From Cordylochernes scorpioides (taxonomy: Eukaryota > Arthropoda > Arachnida > Pseudoscorpiones > Chernetidae), in NCBI GenBank assembly GCA_030710605.1, contig CP092880.1:6063166-6127165 (forward strand): DNA of 64,000 nt. The letters run 5' to 3'. The position numbers were made by a program, and so were the translations under genes. Below, piece by piece: positions 41,510-52,105 of the stretch (positions are counted from its first letter, which is position 1; the number at the start of each line of letters is the position of its first letter). The notes under the pieces were generated by a model. It did no database searches, had not been told where the DNA came from, and saw only the letters and a program-made list of their open reading frames with translations.

Positions 41510-43080
41510 ATATAATATCTTCGAGACCCTTTCCTACACAACAATGAACTCTTCGAGACCCTTTTTTACACAACAATGATCTCTTCGAGACCCTTTCCTA
41601 CACAACAATGACCTCTTCGAGACCCTTTCCTACACAACAATGATCTCTTCGAGACCCTTTCCTACACAACAAAGTTCTCTTCGAGACCCTTTCCTACACA
41701 ACAATGAACTCTTCGAGACCCTTTCCTACACAACAATGATCTCTTCGAGACCCTTTCCTACACAACAATGACCTCTTCGAGACCCTTTCCTACACAACAG
41801 TGAATTCTTCCAGACCCTTTCCTACACAACAATGATCTCTTCGAGACCCTTTCCTACACAACATTGAATTCTTCCAGACCCTTTCCTACACAACAATGAT
41901 CTCTTCGAGACCCTTTCCTACACAACAATGAACTCTTCGAGACCCTTTCCTACACAACAATGAACTCTTCGAGACCCTTTTTTACACAACAATGAACTCT
42001 TCGAGACCCTTTTTTACACAACAATGATCTCTTCGAGACCCTTTCCTACACAACAATGACCTCTTCGAGACCCTTTCCTACACAACAATGACCTCTTCGA
42101 GACCCTTTCCTACACAACAATGACCTCTTCGAGACCCTTTCCTACACAACAATGACCTCTTCGAGACCCTTTCCTACACAACAATGACCTCTTCGAGACC
42201 CTTTTTTACACAACAATGATCTCTTCGAGACCCTTTCCTACACAACAATGACCTCTTCGAGACCCTTTTTTACACAACAATGATCTCTTCGAGACCCTTT
42301 TTTACACAACAATGATCTCTTCGAGACCCTTTTTTACACAACAATGAACTCTTCGAGACCCTTTCCTACACAACAATGATCTCTTCGAGACCCTTTCCTA
42401 CACAAAAATGAACTCTTCCAGACCCTTTCCTACACAACAATGATCTCTTCGAGACCCTTTCCTACACAACAATGACCTCTTCGAGACCCTTTTTTACACA
42501 ACAATGATCTCTTCGAGACCCTTTTTTACACAACAATGAACTCTTCGAGACCCTTTCCTACACAACAATGACCTCTTCGAGACCCTTTCCTACACAACAA
42601 TGACCTCTTCGAGACCCTTTCCTACACAACAATGACCTCTTCGAGACCCTTTTTTTACACAAAAATGACCTCTTCGAGACCTCTTCTTATACAAAAATGA
42701 CCTCTTCGAGACCTTTTCTTACACAAAAATGACCTCTTCGAGACCCTTTTTTACACAACAATGACCTCTTCGAGACCCTTTCCTACACAACAATGACCTC
42801 TTCGAGACCCTTTCTTACACAAAAATGTCCTCTTCAAGACCTTTTCTTACACAAAAATGACCTCTTCGAGACCTCTTCTTATGCAAAAATGTCCTCTTCA
42901 AGACATTTTCTAACACAACAATGACCTCTTCAAGACATTTTCTTACACAACAATGACCTCTTCGAGACCCTTTACTACCAAACAATGTTCTTTTCTAGAC
43001 CTTTTCCTACACTAAAATAACCTTTTCAAAATATAACCTTCAAACAACAATGGTTCAATCGAGATATAACTTCACAACAA
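41510..43080. repeat. 32-bp satellite, about 48 units
   Basis: Unit ctcttcgagaccctttccta + cacaacaatgac. Two main variants (tttccta and tttttta) alternate in blocks, suggesting higher-order duplication. The right edge decays gradually (42830-43080). Not CRISPR: units are contiguous without unique spacers. Confidence 0.92.
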
Positions 43081-43353
43081 TGTTATTTTCGGGATAATAA
43101 AAAACATCAGGGGATTATAAACTTACATTAAAAAATAAACACAAAGCAGTTTGAATTTATTTATTTTCCAAAAAATATATTCATTAAGATTTAGCCTGGA
43201 TTTATTTTCCGTATATTTGGCGAAAGGTAACAAACCGTGTAGAGTCCATGAGATGTGCTGTTCGTTTTTTTCGAGGCATGCTAGTTTAGAATATAATAAA
43301 AGGAAATACGATTCTCTTTTTGCGTACCTTTATTTATCGTATTAAAATTTAAT

Positions 43354-43671
43354 AAGGGGGTCGGTGAAAGGAGGGTCTAAACCGTTGGTTTTCCACCGCT
43401 ATGACCCGGTTCGATTACCGCATTGGGCACTTTTTCTGATAAAAATAAAATAAAATTGCTCAAATGGCCCCCGATTCTTGCAAAAGTCTAACCCCACCAG
43501 CGAATGCAAGTAAATAAACTGAGCTATGGCACATTTGTAAGTGCAAAGTTGAACTGCTTTTAACATGTAGACATGTGGTGCACTTACAGTAAAAGCAGTC
43601 GCCTACTTCTTCCCACCATGATTATCATGGCCTCTACTACGTGTACTTGGGATAAGAAGAAAAAAAAAAAG
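43354..43671 (+). mobile_element. tRNA-derived SINE, family A
   Basis: Head gggggtcggtgaaaggagg..ctaaacc, box B ggttcgattac, body and poly(A)-like tail as in 1377-1693. No clean target duplication was found by eye. Confidence 0.8.
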
Positions 43672-43701
43672 GTATTTAAAACCAGGATGTGATTCATATT
43701 A

Positions 43702-45311
43702 CACTCATAGACAAAACTTAAGGAAGTTGTAACTTTCAGCATGTATATCGGGATTCAGACAATAACTCTGAAAGATATTACAGTGGCCTTTATTGAAGAC
43801 ACACTAGATAACCAATATACACTCAAGGACAAAACTTAAGGAAGTTGTACCTTTCAGCATGTATATCGGGATTCATACAATAACTCTGAAAGATATTACA
43901 GTGACCTTTATTGAAGACACACGAGATAACCAATATACACTCATGGACAAAACTTAAGGAAGTTGTACCTTTCAGCATGTATATCGGGATTCAGACAATA
44001 ACTCTGAAAGATATTACAGTGACCTTTATTGAAGACACAAGAGATAACCAATATACACTCATGGACAAAACTTAAGGAAGTTGTACCTTTCAGCATGTAT
44101 ATCAGGATTCAGACAGTAACTCTGAAAGATATTACAGTGACCTTTATTGAAGACACAAGAGATAACCAATATATACTCATGGACAAAACTTAAGGAAGTT
44201 GTACCTTTTAGCATGTATATCGGGATTCAGACAGTAACTCTGAAAGATATTACAGTGACCTTTATTGAAGACACAAGAGATAACCAATATATACTCATGG
44301 ACAAAACTTAAGGAAGTTGTACCTTTTAGCATGTATATCGGGATTCAGACAGTAACTCTGAAAGATATTACAGTGACCTTTATTGAAGACACACGAGATA
44401 ACCAATATACACTCATGGACAAAACTTAAGGAAGTTGTACCTTTTAGCATGTATATCGGGATTCAGACAATAACTCTGAAAGATATTACAGTGACCTTTA
44501 TTGAAGACACACGAGATAACCAATATACACGCATGGACAAAACTTAAGGAAGCTGTACCTTTTAGCATGTATATTGGGATTTAGACAATAACTCTGAAAG
44601 ATATTACAGTGACCTTTATTGAAGACACACGAGATAACCAATATACACTCATGGACAAAACTTAAGGAAGTTGTACCTTTTAGTATGTATATCGGGATTT
44701 AGACAATAACTCTGAAAGATATTACAGTGACCTTTATTGACGACACACGAGATAACCAATATACACTCATGGACAAAACTTAAGGAAATTGTACCTTTTA
44801 GCATGTATATTGGTATTTAGACAATAACTCTGAAAGATATTACAGTGACCTTTATTGAAGACACACGAGATAACCAATATACACTCATGGACAAAACTTA
44901 AGGAAGTTGTACCTTTTAGCATGTATATCGGGATTCAGACAATAACTCTGAAAGATATTACAGTGACCTTTATTGAAGACACACGAGATAACCAATATAC
45001 ACTCATGGACAAAACTTAAGGAAGTTGTACCTTTTAGCATGTATATCGGGATTCAGACAATAACTCTGAAAAATATTAAAGTGACCTTTATTGAAGACAC
45101 ACGAGATAACCAATATACACTCATGGACAAAACTTAAGGAAGTTGTACCTTTTAGCATGTATATCGGGATTCAGACAATAACTCTGAAAAATATTAAAGT
45201 GACCTTTATTGAAGATACAAGATAACCAAGTGTGAACAGTTTCTATCTCTTTCAAATAAAAAACAGACAACTGGCGACATTCCACTTCCTTAAGTTTTGT
45301 CCATGAGAGTG
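43702..45311. mobile_element. Tc1-like MITE with about thirteen tandem left-end units
   Basis: TA at 43700-43701, then 118-bp units starting CACTCATGGACAAAAC (43702, 43820, 43938 ...), and one unique right half (acttccttaagttttgtcca) before TA at 45312-45313. This is the largest array of the family. Units differ by scattered point changes. Confidence 0.9.
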
Positions 45312-45589
45312 TAAATTCAAGGACTCTGGCAATTAAATAAAAAACAATAATCGGCTTAAATAAAATAACTTTTTTACTTTTTTCAAAATCGATTTTTTAA
45401 TCCCTCAAAACATCTAATTAGTCTTTGGTATTTTTTTCAATATCTTTCTTTTTGTTAAAGTGTAACACTCTTCTAGCGAGAATTCTCAAACTAACTTCTT
45501 ATATACGATTTATTGAATCATGATTTCAATTATGAATTTTGCCCTTTTTCGTATGTTTATCTCCTCTTTTAGACAAAATTAGAAATAGG

Positions 45590-46400
45590 TATATGTGATG
45601 TTATGATCCTGTTGACTCTTTTAGAATCCTGTCGACTAAATATGTGATGAGGTATCCAGTCGACTTAATCTATGGTGTGAGTCCCTGTCGACTCTCGCTA
45701 TACTGTGTTGACCGAGAAGAACAGTCAGGATAAGGAGTTTTCCAGTACCTCTCTGCACCTTGTAAGACCTTTAACAGTTCTCACAGAGTACAGGTAGTCG
45801 TGGTCGAGGCAGAGTGGAAAGCTTGGGAATGTCCATACAAAAACGAAGACACAGTTGCACTAGGAAAGTTCCGTGAACAGATAAAAGTTGAGCTAGGGGC
45901 GAAAGATGGAGATAGAAGAGTTCTTACTGGTCTACATGGTGGATGAGGAGGACCTTGGTGACAACCGACGAGGGCTTCCGCTGATGGTGAAGTGACTATA
46001 TTTTTGGCAAGGACGGAGGCCTTATATATCTTTGCCGAGAGAGGAAGTATTGCATTTCAGCAGATGCAACATGAGCGTGGATCTGAAGCGAAATTGTACA
46101 CTGGCGCCGTTCTGACAGTTTCCTATCTATCTTTAGATGTTGTTGTGGGACTTCCATCTATCTCGATTTTAGACGTTCTTGACTTCTATCTTTTGCTTCA
46201 GCTCAACTCTTAATCTATTACAGAGTTTTATTTATTTATCCTCAGTTTGTACAAATTACATTACATATGATGATGTAATTACACATGCCAATCATGCGTA
46301 TAATCATTTACAGATGTGTTTCTATTATACAACATGAAAATCTTGTTATAAATATTATACAATATGGGGTTGTTGGTTTAAATTACCATATATATATTTT
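45590..46400. repeat. Large dispersed repeat (copy 2)
   Basis: Reverse of 30396-31135. Shared: gtcgactctcgctatactgt, ggtcgaggcagagtggaaag, ttaatctattacag, ttacagatgtgtttctatta. The open frame 45992-46213 is not recognised. Confidence 0.6.
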
Positions 46401-46549
46401 TGTTTCATTTTCTCTCTCTATTTATTAAAAAAATGCTAGATGATAAATTCGATATTCAATTATACAAAGTTTCATCTTTATGGTTTATCAAATAAAAAAT
46501 TATTGATGTTTGTGCATTACTTATTAACCCAAACTTATATATAAATATA

Positions 46550-46866
46550 CACTCATGGACAAAACTTAAAGAAGTTGTACCTTTTAGCATGTATATCGGG
46601 ATTGAGACAATAACTGAAAGATATTACAGTAACCTTTATTGAAGACACACGAGATAACCAATATACACTCATGGACAAAATTTAAGGAAGCTGTACCTTT
46701 TAGCATGTATATCGGGATTCAGATAATAACTCTGAAAGATATTACAGTGACCTTTATTGAAGACAAAAGAGATAACCAAGTGTGAACGAAATTGCCTCTG
46801 TCTATTTCAAACAAATAGACGACCGTCAAAATCAAAGACTTCCACTTCCCTTTGTCCATGAGTGCA
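46550..46866. mobile_element. Tc1-like MITE with two tandem left-end units
   Basis: TA at 46548-46549, two end units, then ataaccaagtgtgaacg.. and a degraded right end (tttgtccatgagtgc). Confidence 0.8.
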
Positions 46867-46934
46867 TATTTATGACACATGCAACTCAACATTTAATTAG
46901 AGTCAAAAGGCGATCCATCAATTAAGATTATATA

Positions 46935-47070
46935 AATGGGCGTACCTGGATCTGTAAAGAAATGCACTGTGCAATAAATTGATAAAGAGGGAGAAATATC
47001 CTCGAAATATTTTAAGAAAAAAAAAACTGTTTTTTTATTCTTTACAGATCCAGGTACGCCCTTTTATATA
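46935..47070. mobile_element. Foldback MITE with gggcgtacctgg ends
   Basis: Perfect ends gggcgtacctggatctgtaa / ttacagatccaggtacgccc enclose about 90 bp. Second copy at 24480-24620. Confidence 0.75.
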
Positions 47071-47264
47071 ATCTCAACATTTAATGTTTTTAAAAATTGG
47101 CTGACAAGCTGCTAAGGTATAATATGATCTTTCATACGATGGTCTTTGACAAGGGTTTAGATAGGACAAAAGTTGATAAACAATCTGATATATAAGAAAG
47201 GTACAACAGAAACCAATGTCACCTACTGGAGCCAAGGAAATAACAGAAGCTTTTCAGAAATGAT

Positions 47265-47640
47265 GTCACAGAAGCAATGGAAACACGCCTGAAATCACTG
47301 TTATGTGATGAAGCCAAGACAACAATGGAAACACGCCTGAAATCACTGTCACGTGTTGAAGCCAAGAAAACAATGAAAACACACCTAAAATCACTGTCAT
47401 TTGCTAAAGCCAAGAAAACAATGGAAACACGCCTGAAATCACTGGCACGTGTTGAAGCCAAGAAAACAATGGAAACACGCCTGAAATCACTGTCATGCGC
47501 TAAAACCAAGGATACAATGGCAATACGCCTGAAATCACTGTCATGTGCTGAAACCAAGGAAACAATGGAAACACGCCTGAAATAATTGTCATGTGCTAAA
47601 ACCAAGGATACAATGACAATATGCCTTAGATTATGATAAG
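47265..47640. repeat. 48-bp minisatellite, about eight units
   Basis: Unit aaacacgcctgaaatcactg.. spaced 48 bp (47281, 47329 ...). Because 48 is divisible by 3, both strands stay open: + gives a 16-residue repeat (METRLKSLSCAEAKKT), and - gives another. No start context, splice signal or flanking coding sequence supports translation. Confidence 0.8.
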
Positions 47641-48143
47641 TACTGAATCCATGGTAATAAGAATGGTGTACCAGAAATCACTATCAGGTGCTGAAACTAA
47701 GAAAACGCGTAGGTCCCCCAAACACTCATAAATATATCCCCTCCCCCCTCCCTCCTTTTTTTTTTTTTAGTTTTCCGCATCGATCAACTTTAATTTTATA
47801 TCTGGAATTTGATCACATCATTCCACGCTAATGCACATGTCCCTGCCGTTCTTAACGCTCCAGTGAGATGTCATCATCTCGTTCTAGGTGTGCGTTGGCG
47901 ATGTAAAGTCGATCGGTTGCTGTACCACCAAGTTCTTTTGGTAAAAAAACACCTTTAAAACACCTAACAATCATGTTCTTTTGGTTAAAAAAAAACACCT
48001 TTAAAACACCTTACTGTGATGAAAAAATATATTAAGAAGGCTTGGATCATTAGTGGTGAACCCTACCAGCGGTTTCGCCAATTTAATCCACCAGACCGTT
48101 TCTTACGAGCTATAATACTGTATTGGATCATTCTGATTATATA

Positions 48144-49430
48144 CGAGGGGTGTTCCATAAGTCCGTGGCCCGACATATAAAGAAAATGACTAATAAAATG
48201 ATTATGATTTATTTTTCAACATAATCCCCTTTAAGGTCTATACACTTTTTCCAGCGATGTTCTCAGGCTTTTATGCCCTCCAAAAATAACGATGTTTCAA
48301 GTGACTCAAAAAATGAGGGTACAGCATCATTGACCTCTTCATCTGACCTAGAGTGAATGCCAGAAAGTGATTTTTTCAAATGAGGAAATAGGTGGAAGTC
48401 AGACGGAGCTAGATCTGGTGAATAGGGTGCATGTGGTAAAGGTTCAAAGCCAGAATCATAAATAACAGCAATGGCTTGCAGTGACCGATGACTCAGAGCA
48501 TTGTCTTGATGGTAAACAATCTTCCTGGACAACTTTCCTCTTCTCTTTTTTTTTAATAGCTTCTCGTATTCGCTTCACAAGAGTTGCATAATAATTGCCA
48601 GTGATGGTTTGATCCTTATTCAGAAAGTCTAGAAGAAGTACACCCTCGGAATCCCAAAAGACAGACACCATAACCTTCCCTGCTGATGGAACTGTCTTGG
48701 CTTTCTTGGGGGGAGGAGAACCGGAGTGTCTCCATTGCATGGATTGTTGCTTGGACTCTGGTGTAAAGTGATGGGCCCAGGTCTCATCCATGATAACAAA
48801 TCAATTTACAAATTCCTTTGGATTGGCTTCAAATAACGCAAGATTGTCAGAAGATAACTTTCTCCTTACAGCCTTTTGATCGGGTGTCAAAAGTTTGGGA
48901 ACCCAACGGGCAGAAAGCTTCCTGAGGCCCAAGTGTTCTCTCATGATCCGATCCACTGTTGTTTTTGGATTACCCAAGGTCTCTTCTATCTGACGAACTG
49001 TCATTCTTCTGTCCAACATAACCAAATCATGTATCTTGTCGATGTTTTCTTGAGTAACTGACTCAACAGGTCTTCCTGGTCGATGTTCGTCTTCGGTGCT
49101 GATCCTCCCTAATTTAAACGCAGCTACCCATTTTTTACTATGCTCTAGGAAGAAGCATCTTCCTTTAATGTATCCACAATATCCTCATAGATTTCCTTCG
49201 GCGACATTCCTTTCTTACAAAGATATTTTATTACAGCACGAATCTCGTTTGCCTCCATTTTAGATGATTCCTGTTTCTTGTCCTCTTTCAGGACCTATAA
49301 CAAAAAAAGTTGTAGAAACTTAAAAAGTTACATATCTTTATACAAGGCTTTAAGGTATATATGGTAAAATTTATTAGTTTCTAATATTTCGTTCTCATGG
49401 TCGGGCCACGGAATTATGGGACACCCCTCG
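48144..49430 (-). mobile_element. Full-length mariner transposon, inactive
   Basis: 1287 bp between TA dinucleotides (48142-48143, 49431-49432). Inverted ends of about 30 bp: cgaggggtgttccataagtc and complement of gggccacggaattatgggac. Size and target site are typical of mariner. It inserted into the repeat described at 48000-49495. Confidence 0.92.
48209..49258 (-). pseudogene. Mariner transposase gene, decayed
   Basis: DD34D cut-and-paste transposase. ATG at 49258 opens MEANEIRAVIKYLCKKGMS (N-terminal helix-turn-helix). TVRQIEETLGNPKTTVDRIM is the second helix-turn-helix. Catalytic blocks follow: DETWAHHF (first Asp), YHQDNALSH (second Asp), YSPDLAPSDFHLF (third Asp). The C-terminus ends KCIDLKGDYVEK at 48209. 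Breaks: a frameshift near 49150, one in-frame stop just before the DETW block, a frameshift in a poly-A/T run near 48550, and a stop 17 codons before the end. Catalytic residues are retained, so decay is moderate. About 350 codons, usual for the family. Confidence 0.9.
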
Positions 49431-49749
49431 TATGTTAGACTAAAGGATGAATCTCAGAAAGGGTTTTCAAGAAAACTATGGACATAAGCTTTTCCGTATG
49501 TAAATAAACGATTACCAGTAAATAACTAATTCATCTTTTCTAAAAAACTAATGCACATAGTCGAATCCTATTTAGGGTATAGATCTCCAATAAAAGGCTT
49601 GTTCTAAACATTAAATCAGACACAATGGAGTTGACTAGAGGAAGTTTACGTGTCATGATCTTGTACCATAGGAATAGATATTGATTAAGGTTACAGAGAG
49701 CTTCGTGTTAACATCTCAACTGGACGTTTCGACAAAAATCTTTTGTTCG

Positions 49750-49788
49750 CTCCTGACGATGACAAAATATTTTTGTCGAAACGTCGAG
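49750..49788 (+). ncRNA. Hammerhead-like ribozyme of Penelope type
   Basis: CUC, CUGACGA (49753-49759), one extra U, stem II GACAAAA/UUUUGUC, GAAA (49778-49781), CGUC, GAG. The two core strands are canonical and stem I has 3 bp. The unpaired base before stem II is unusual. A reversed partial copy (gacgtttcgacaaaaatc) lies just upstream (49726-49743), so this is another inverted pair. Confidence 0.6.
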
Positions 49789-49810
49789 ACAATAAAAAAG
49801 ATTTACTGGC

Positions 49811-50354
49811 CTAAGTATCTTTTATTTGAAGAATTATGAATGCCGGCCAGGCAGCCTCTATACAACTATTTACGATCTCAACTGGAAATTTGTAAATTAA
49901 AAAAAAAATCTCTGTATTTACCGGACATTGATTTAAAACGACCAAGTTTAGTTGGTAGGTTAATTTAAAGCCGGTTTTTCCATTATGGATTTGGGTAACC
50001 CATTCTCCAGAATTTTTCTCCCATATTAAATTTGGAATGTCAAGCTGGCTGCTGCTATACGACTCAGGAATGTTATTGGTTTTTGCAAGCAAGTTATTTG
50101 GTTGGTCGTTGTGGTACAGCCTTATACCAGTGAACAGTCAATAATACGTCGTGCTCAGCTTTTTTATCGAGACTTCTGTGACCACAATATTAGGAGAAAA
50201 ACAAGGTTTAGTTGGTAGTTATTCCGATAGATGGCTGTAGTCAGCAAAGTACAGTTTTACGATTAGGATAAGATTTTGTGATCATTTACCTTATAAAGGG
50301 GCCACGATCCCGTATCTTTTTATAAACATAAATTGCGAGATATATACAACATAT
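49811..50354. other. Spacer with an unrecognised reverse frame
   Basis: The - frame 49811-50092 is open for 93 codons (…WEKNSGEWVTQIHNGK...) and looks mildly protein-like, but no family is recognised. It follows the hammerhead-like motif, so it may be part of an element. Confidence 0.25.
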
Positions 50355-50580
50355 TAGATAATAAAATGGCATATATTGGATTTAATAAAAGATTTATTTG
50401 CCAATATTTCGGTTGGCTGAACACCAAACCTTTATCAAGGCATTACATTTTTTTTTGTATATATTTTGTATATTTGTAGATATACAAAAATGTAATGCCT
50501 TGATAAATGTTTGGCGTTCAGCCAACCAAAATATTGGCAAATGGATCTTTTATTAAATTCAATATATATATGTCATAATT
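50355..50580. repeat. Foldback element with hammerhead-like arms (copy 3)
   Basis: Arms as in 31967-32182 (ccaatatttcggttggctga and complement) with small changes (aacaccaaacctttatcaag). Core UUGAUAA in the left arm, and UUGAUAA-AUG in the right. Inactive by sequence. Confidence 0.65.
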
Positions 50581-51432
50581 TGTATATAATTAAATGCAAC
50601 CCCGACCCACTATGTATGTACCATGTATGATTTTCAAAGATTTAATAAAAGAATAAGGTAACTGGAGGAAAGAAAGTAACAAAAGACATAGAAAGTAGAT
50701 CTAGAGGAGAGCATATTTATTAATAACGACGCAGTTAACCTTCTGACCCCAGGTCCCTGCGAGCTAAGTTTAAACCAACACTTCCTGGAAAAACAGGACG
50801 TATCTAGTGACCAGAAGTTATAAATGTTAAAGCTAACACCCAATATTTCCGGCAAAGACAGGACGTATCTAATATCCGTCGAAGTTATAAGCGTCAAGCT
50901 ACCCGACACTTCCTGACCCAGGCCGGGCGTAACTAACACTAAAGGAAGCCGCCGGCCAATCAGAAGATAGCATCTAAACAGGTCAACCAATAGGGAAAGA
51001 TCAGGTGATCATCTCTCAACCAATCAGAGAGAAACTGAGTCTTGGTGTTAAATCGAAAAGCAAGAATGGTCAGTTACGTTTTCGCTCTCATAGGAACAAC
51101 ACCTACAGTTGTTCAGTGGCTCTCGCCGAGTTCGGACAGTTGCTCCTTCGCTTCCAACAAGGTAACATCTACTCTAGAGATCTCTCTCTCCGCTCATTTC
51201 ATCTAAATCCCATCATCGCCATGTGATCAACTAATTAATAAGTCAAATCGTTCAACTCTTCTCCAGCTTTCTTCCCTCCAACCCAGTTGCCTTTTATTTC
51301 CAAAACAATCATGTGTCCTGATTATTCCTAACTGTGTGCTTCACTTACCACTCAACGACTGCGCTTCAACCAATCCTCACCATTCAAACCCAACAACAAG
51401 AAACCCCGCAACGATATTGCCACAGAACGGTT
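50581..51432. other. Unexplained stretch, possibly an LTR or other element
   Basis: Moderate GC content, a duplicated phrase (aggacgtatctag at about 50789 and 50861) and gccaatcagaagat/aaccaatcagag words. It ends at the gtcgacagaattctac junction shared with the large dispersed repeat. No protein is recognised. Confidence 0.3.
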
Positions 51433-51585
51433 AAGTCGACAGAATTCTACAACAGTGTAATACAACAAATATTATAGTGTAATAACAATTACATCATCAT
51501 ATTACACAGAGTCGACAGGATTCTACAACAGTGTAATACAACAAATATTATAGTGTAATAACAATTACATCATCATATTACACAG
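51433..51585. repeat. Tandem duplication, about 73 bp, two copies
   Basis: gtcgacag(a/g)attctacaac...catcatattacacag occurs twice in a row. The same opening word ends the dispersed repeat at 31120 and 45620. Confidence 0.75.
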
Positions 51586-51868
51586 ATCTTTTTATTACCT
51601 AATGAATTAAATATGGATTGCTCTATTTTCAACAAAAAAAAAAAATACAACATGAATCCAATAGAATAATTCCTTGTGTCATTATTGAGTAAACTTAATC
51701 ACAATCCCTGGAGACTTGATTAATTTTACTCAATATATAACATAAAGTTGCATAAAGAGGCTTATATTGTAACAAAGTATTCATTATTTTAAGTAGAACT
51801 GCTCTTCACTGAAGGTTAATAACGAGTTTACAAAATGGGAAGAGGAGCTTCTTTTATTAGCATGCACA

Positions 51869-51899
51869 CAAGCTTTCGGACATATCGTCCTTCATCAGG
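51869..51899 (-). ncRNA. Hammerhead-like motif in the Penelope 3' region
   Basis: On the - strand: CUGAUGA, an extra A, stem II GGAC-GAUAU-GUCC, GAAA, GCUUGU. Core strands are perfect. Stems I and III are weak in this reading, so activity is uncertain. The motif family (AGG-C..G-CC-GAAAGCUUG) is the same as at 18362-18722 and 32222-32735, linking those to Penelope-type elements. Confidence 0.55.
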
Positions 51900-52105
51900 T
51901 AAGAGTAATAAACGCGCTGAGGATCCATATATACACAAAGCTGAAAAGAAAATTTACATAACTGCAAAAGATAAAAGTATTTAAAGATAAAAATAAGAAC
52001 CAAATATGCTAAAAAGATTATAGGGATTAAATGCTAATAAATCTGGACTAAGTACATATGCACTATGAATGGTGTTAATCAAGGGCAGGTAAATGCAACC
52101 TATGG

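Larger units (their letters stand above)
48000..49495 (-). repeat. Dispersed repeat with permuted hammerhead-like motif (copy 4), split by mariner
   Basis: 48000-48141 and 49433-49495 together match 8010-8235. The core at 48042-48081 (- strand) reads UUGGC, GAAA, CC-GCU-GG, UA, GGGUUCACC, ACUAAUGA, UCCAA: GAAA and UA are right, but G5 is changed. Confidence 0.65.

Noticed and set aside
41510-43080. CRISPR-like array of 32-bp repeats
   Set aside because: Repeats are contiguous without unique spacers, no cas genes are near, and the DNA is eukaryotic.
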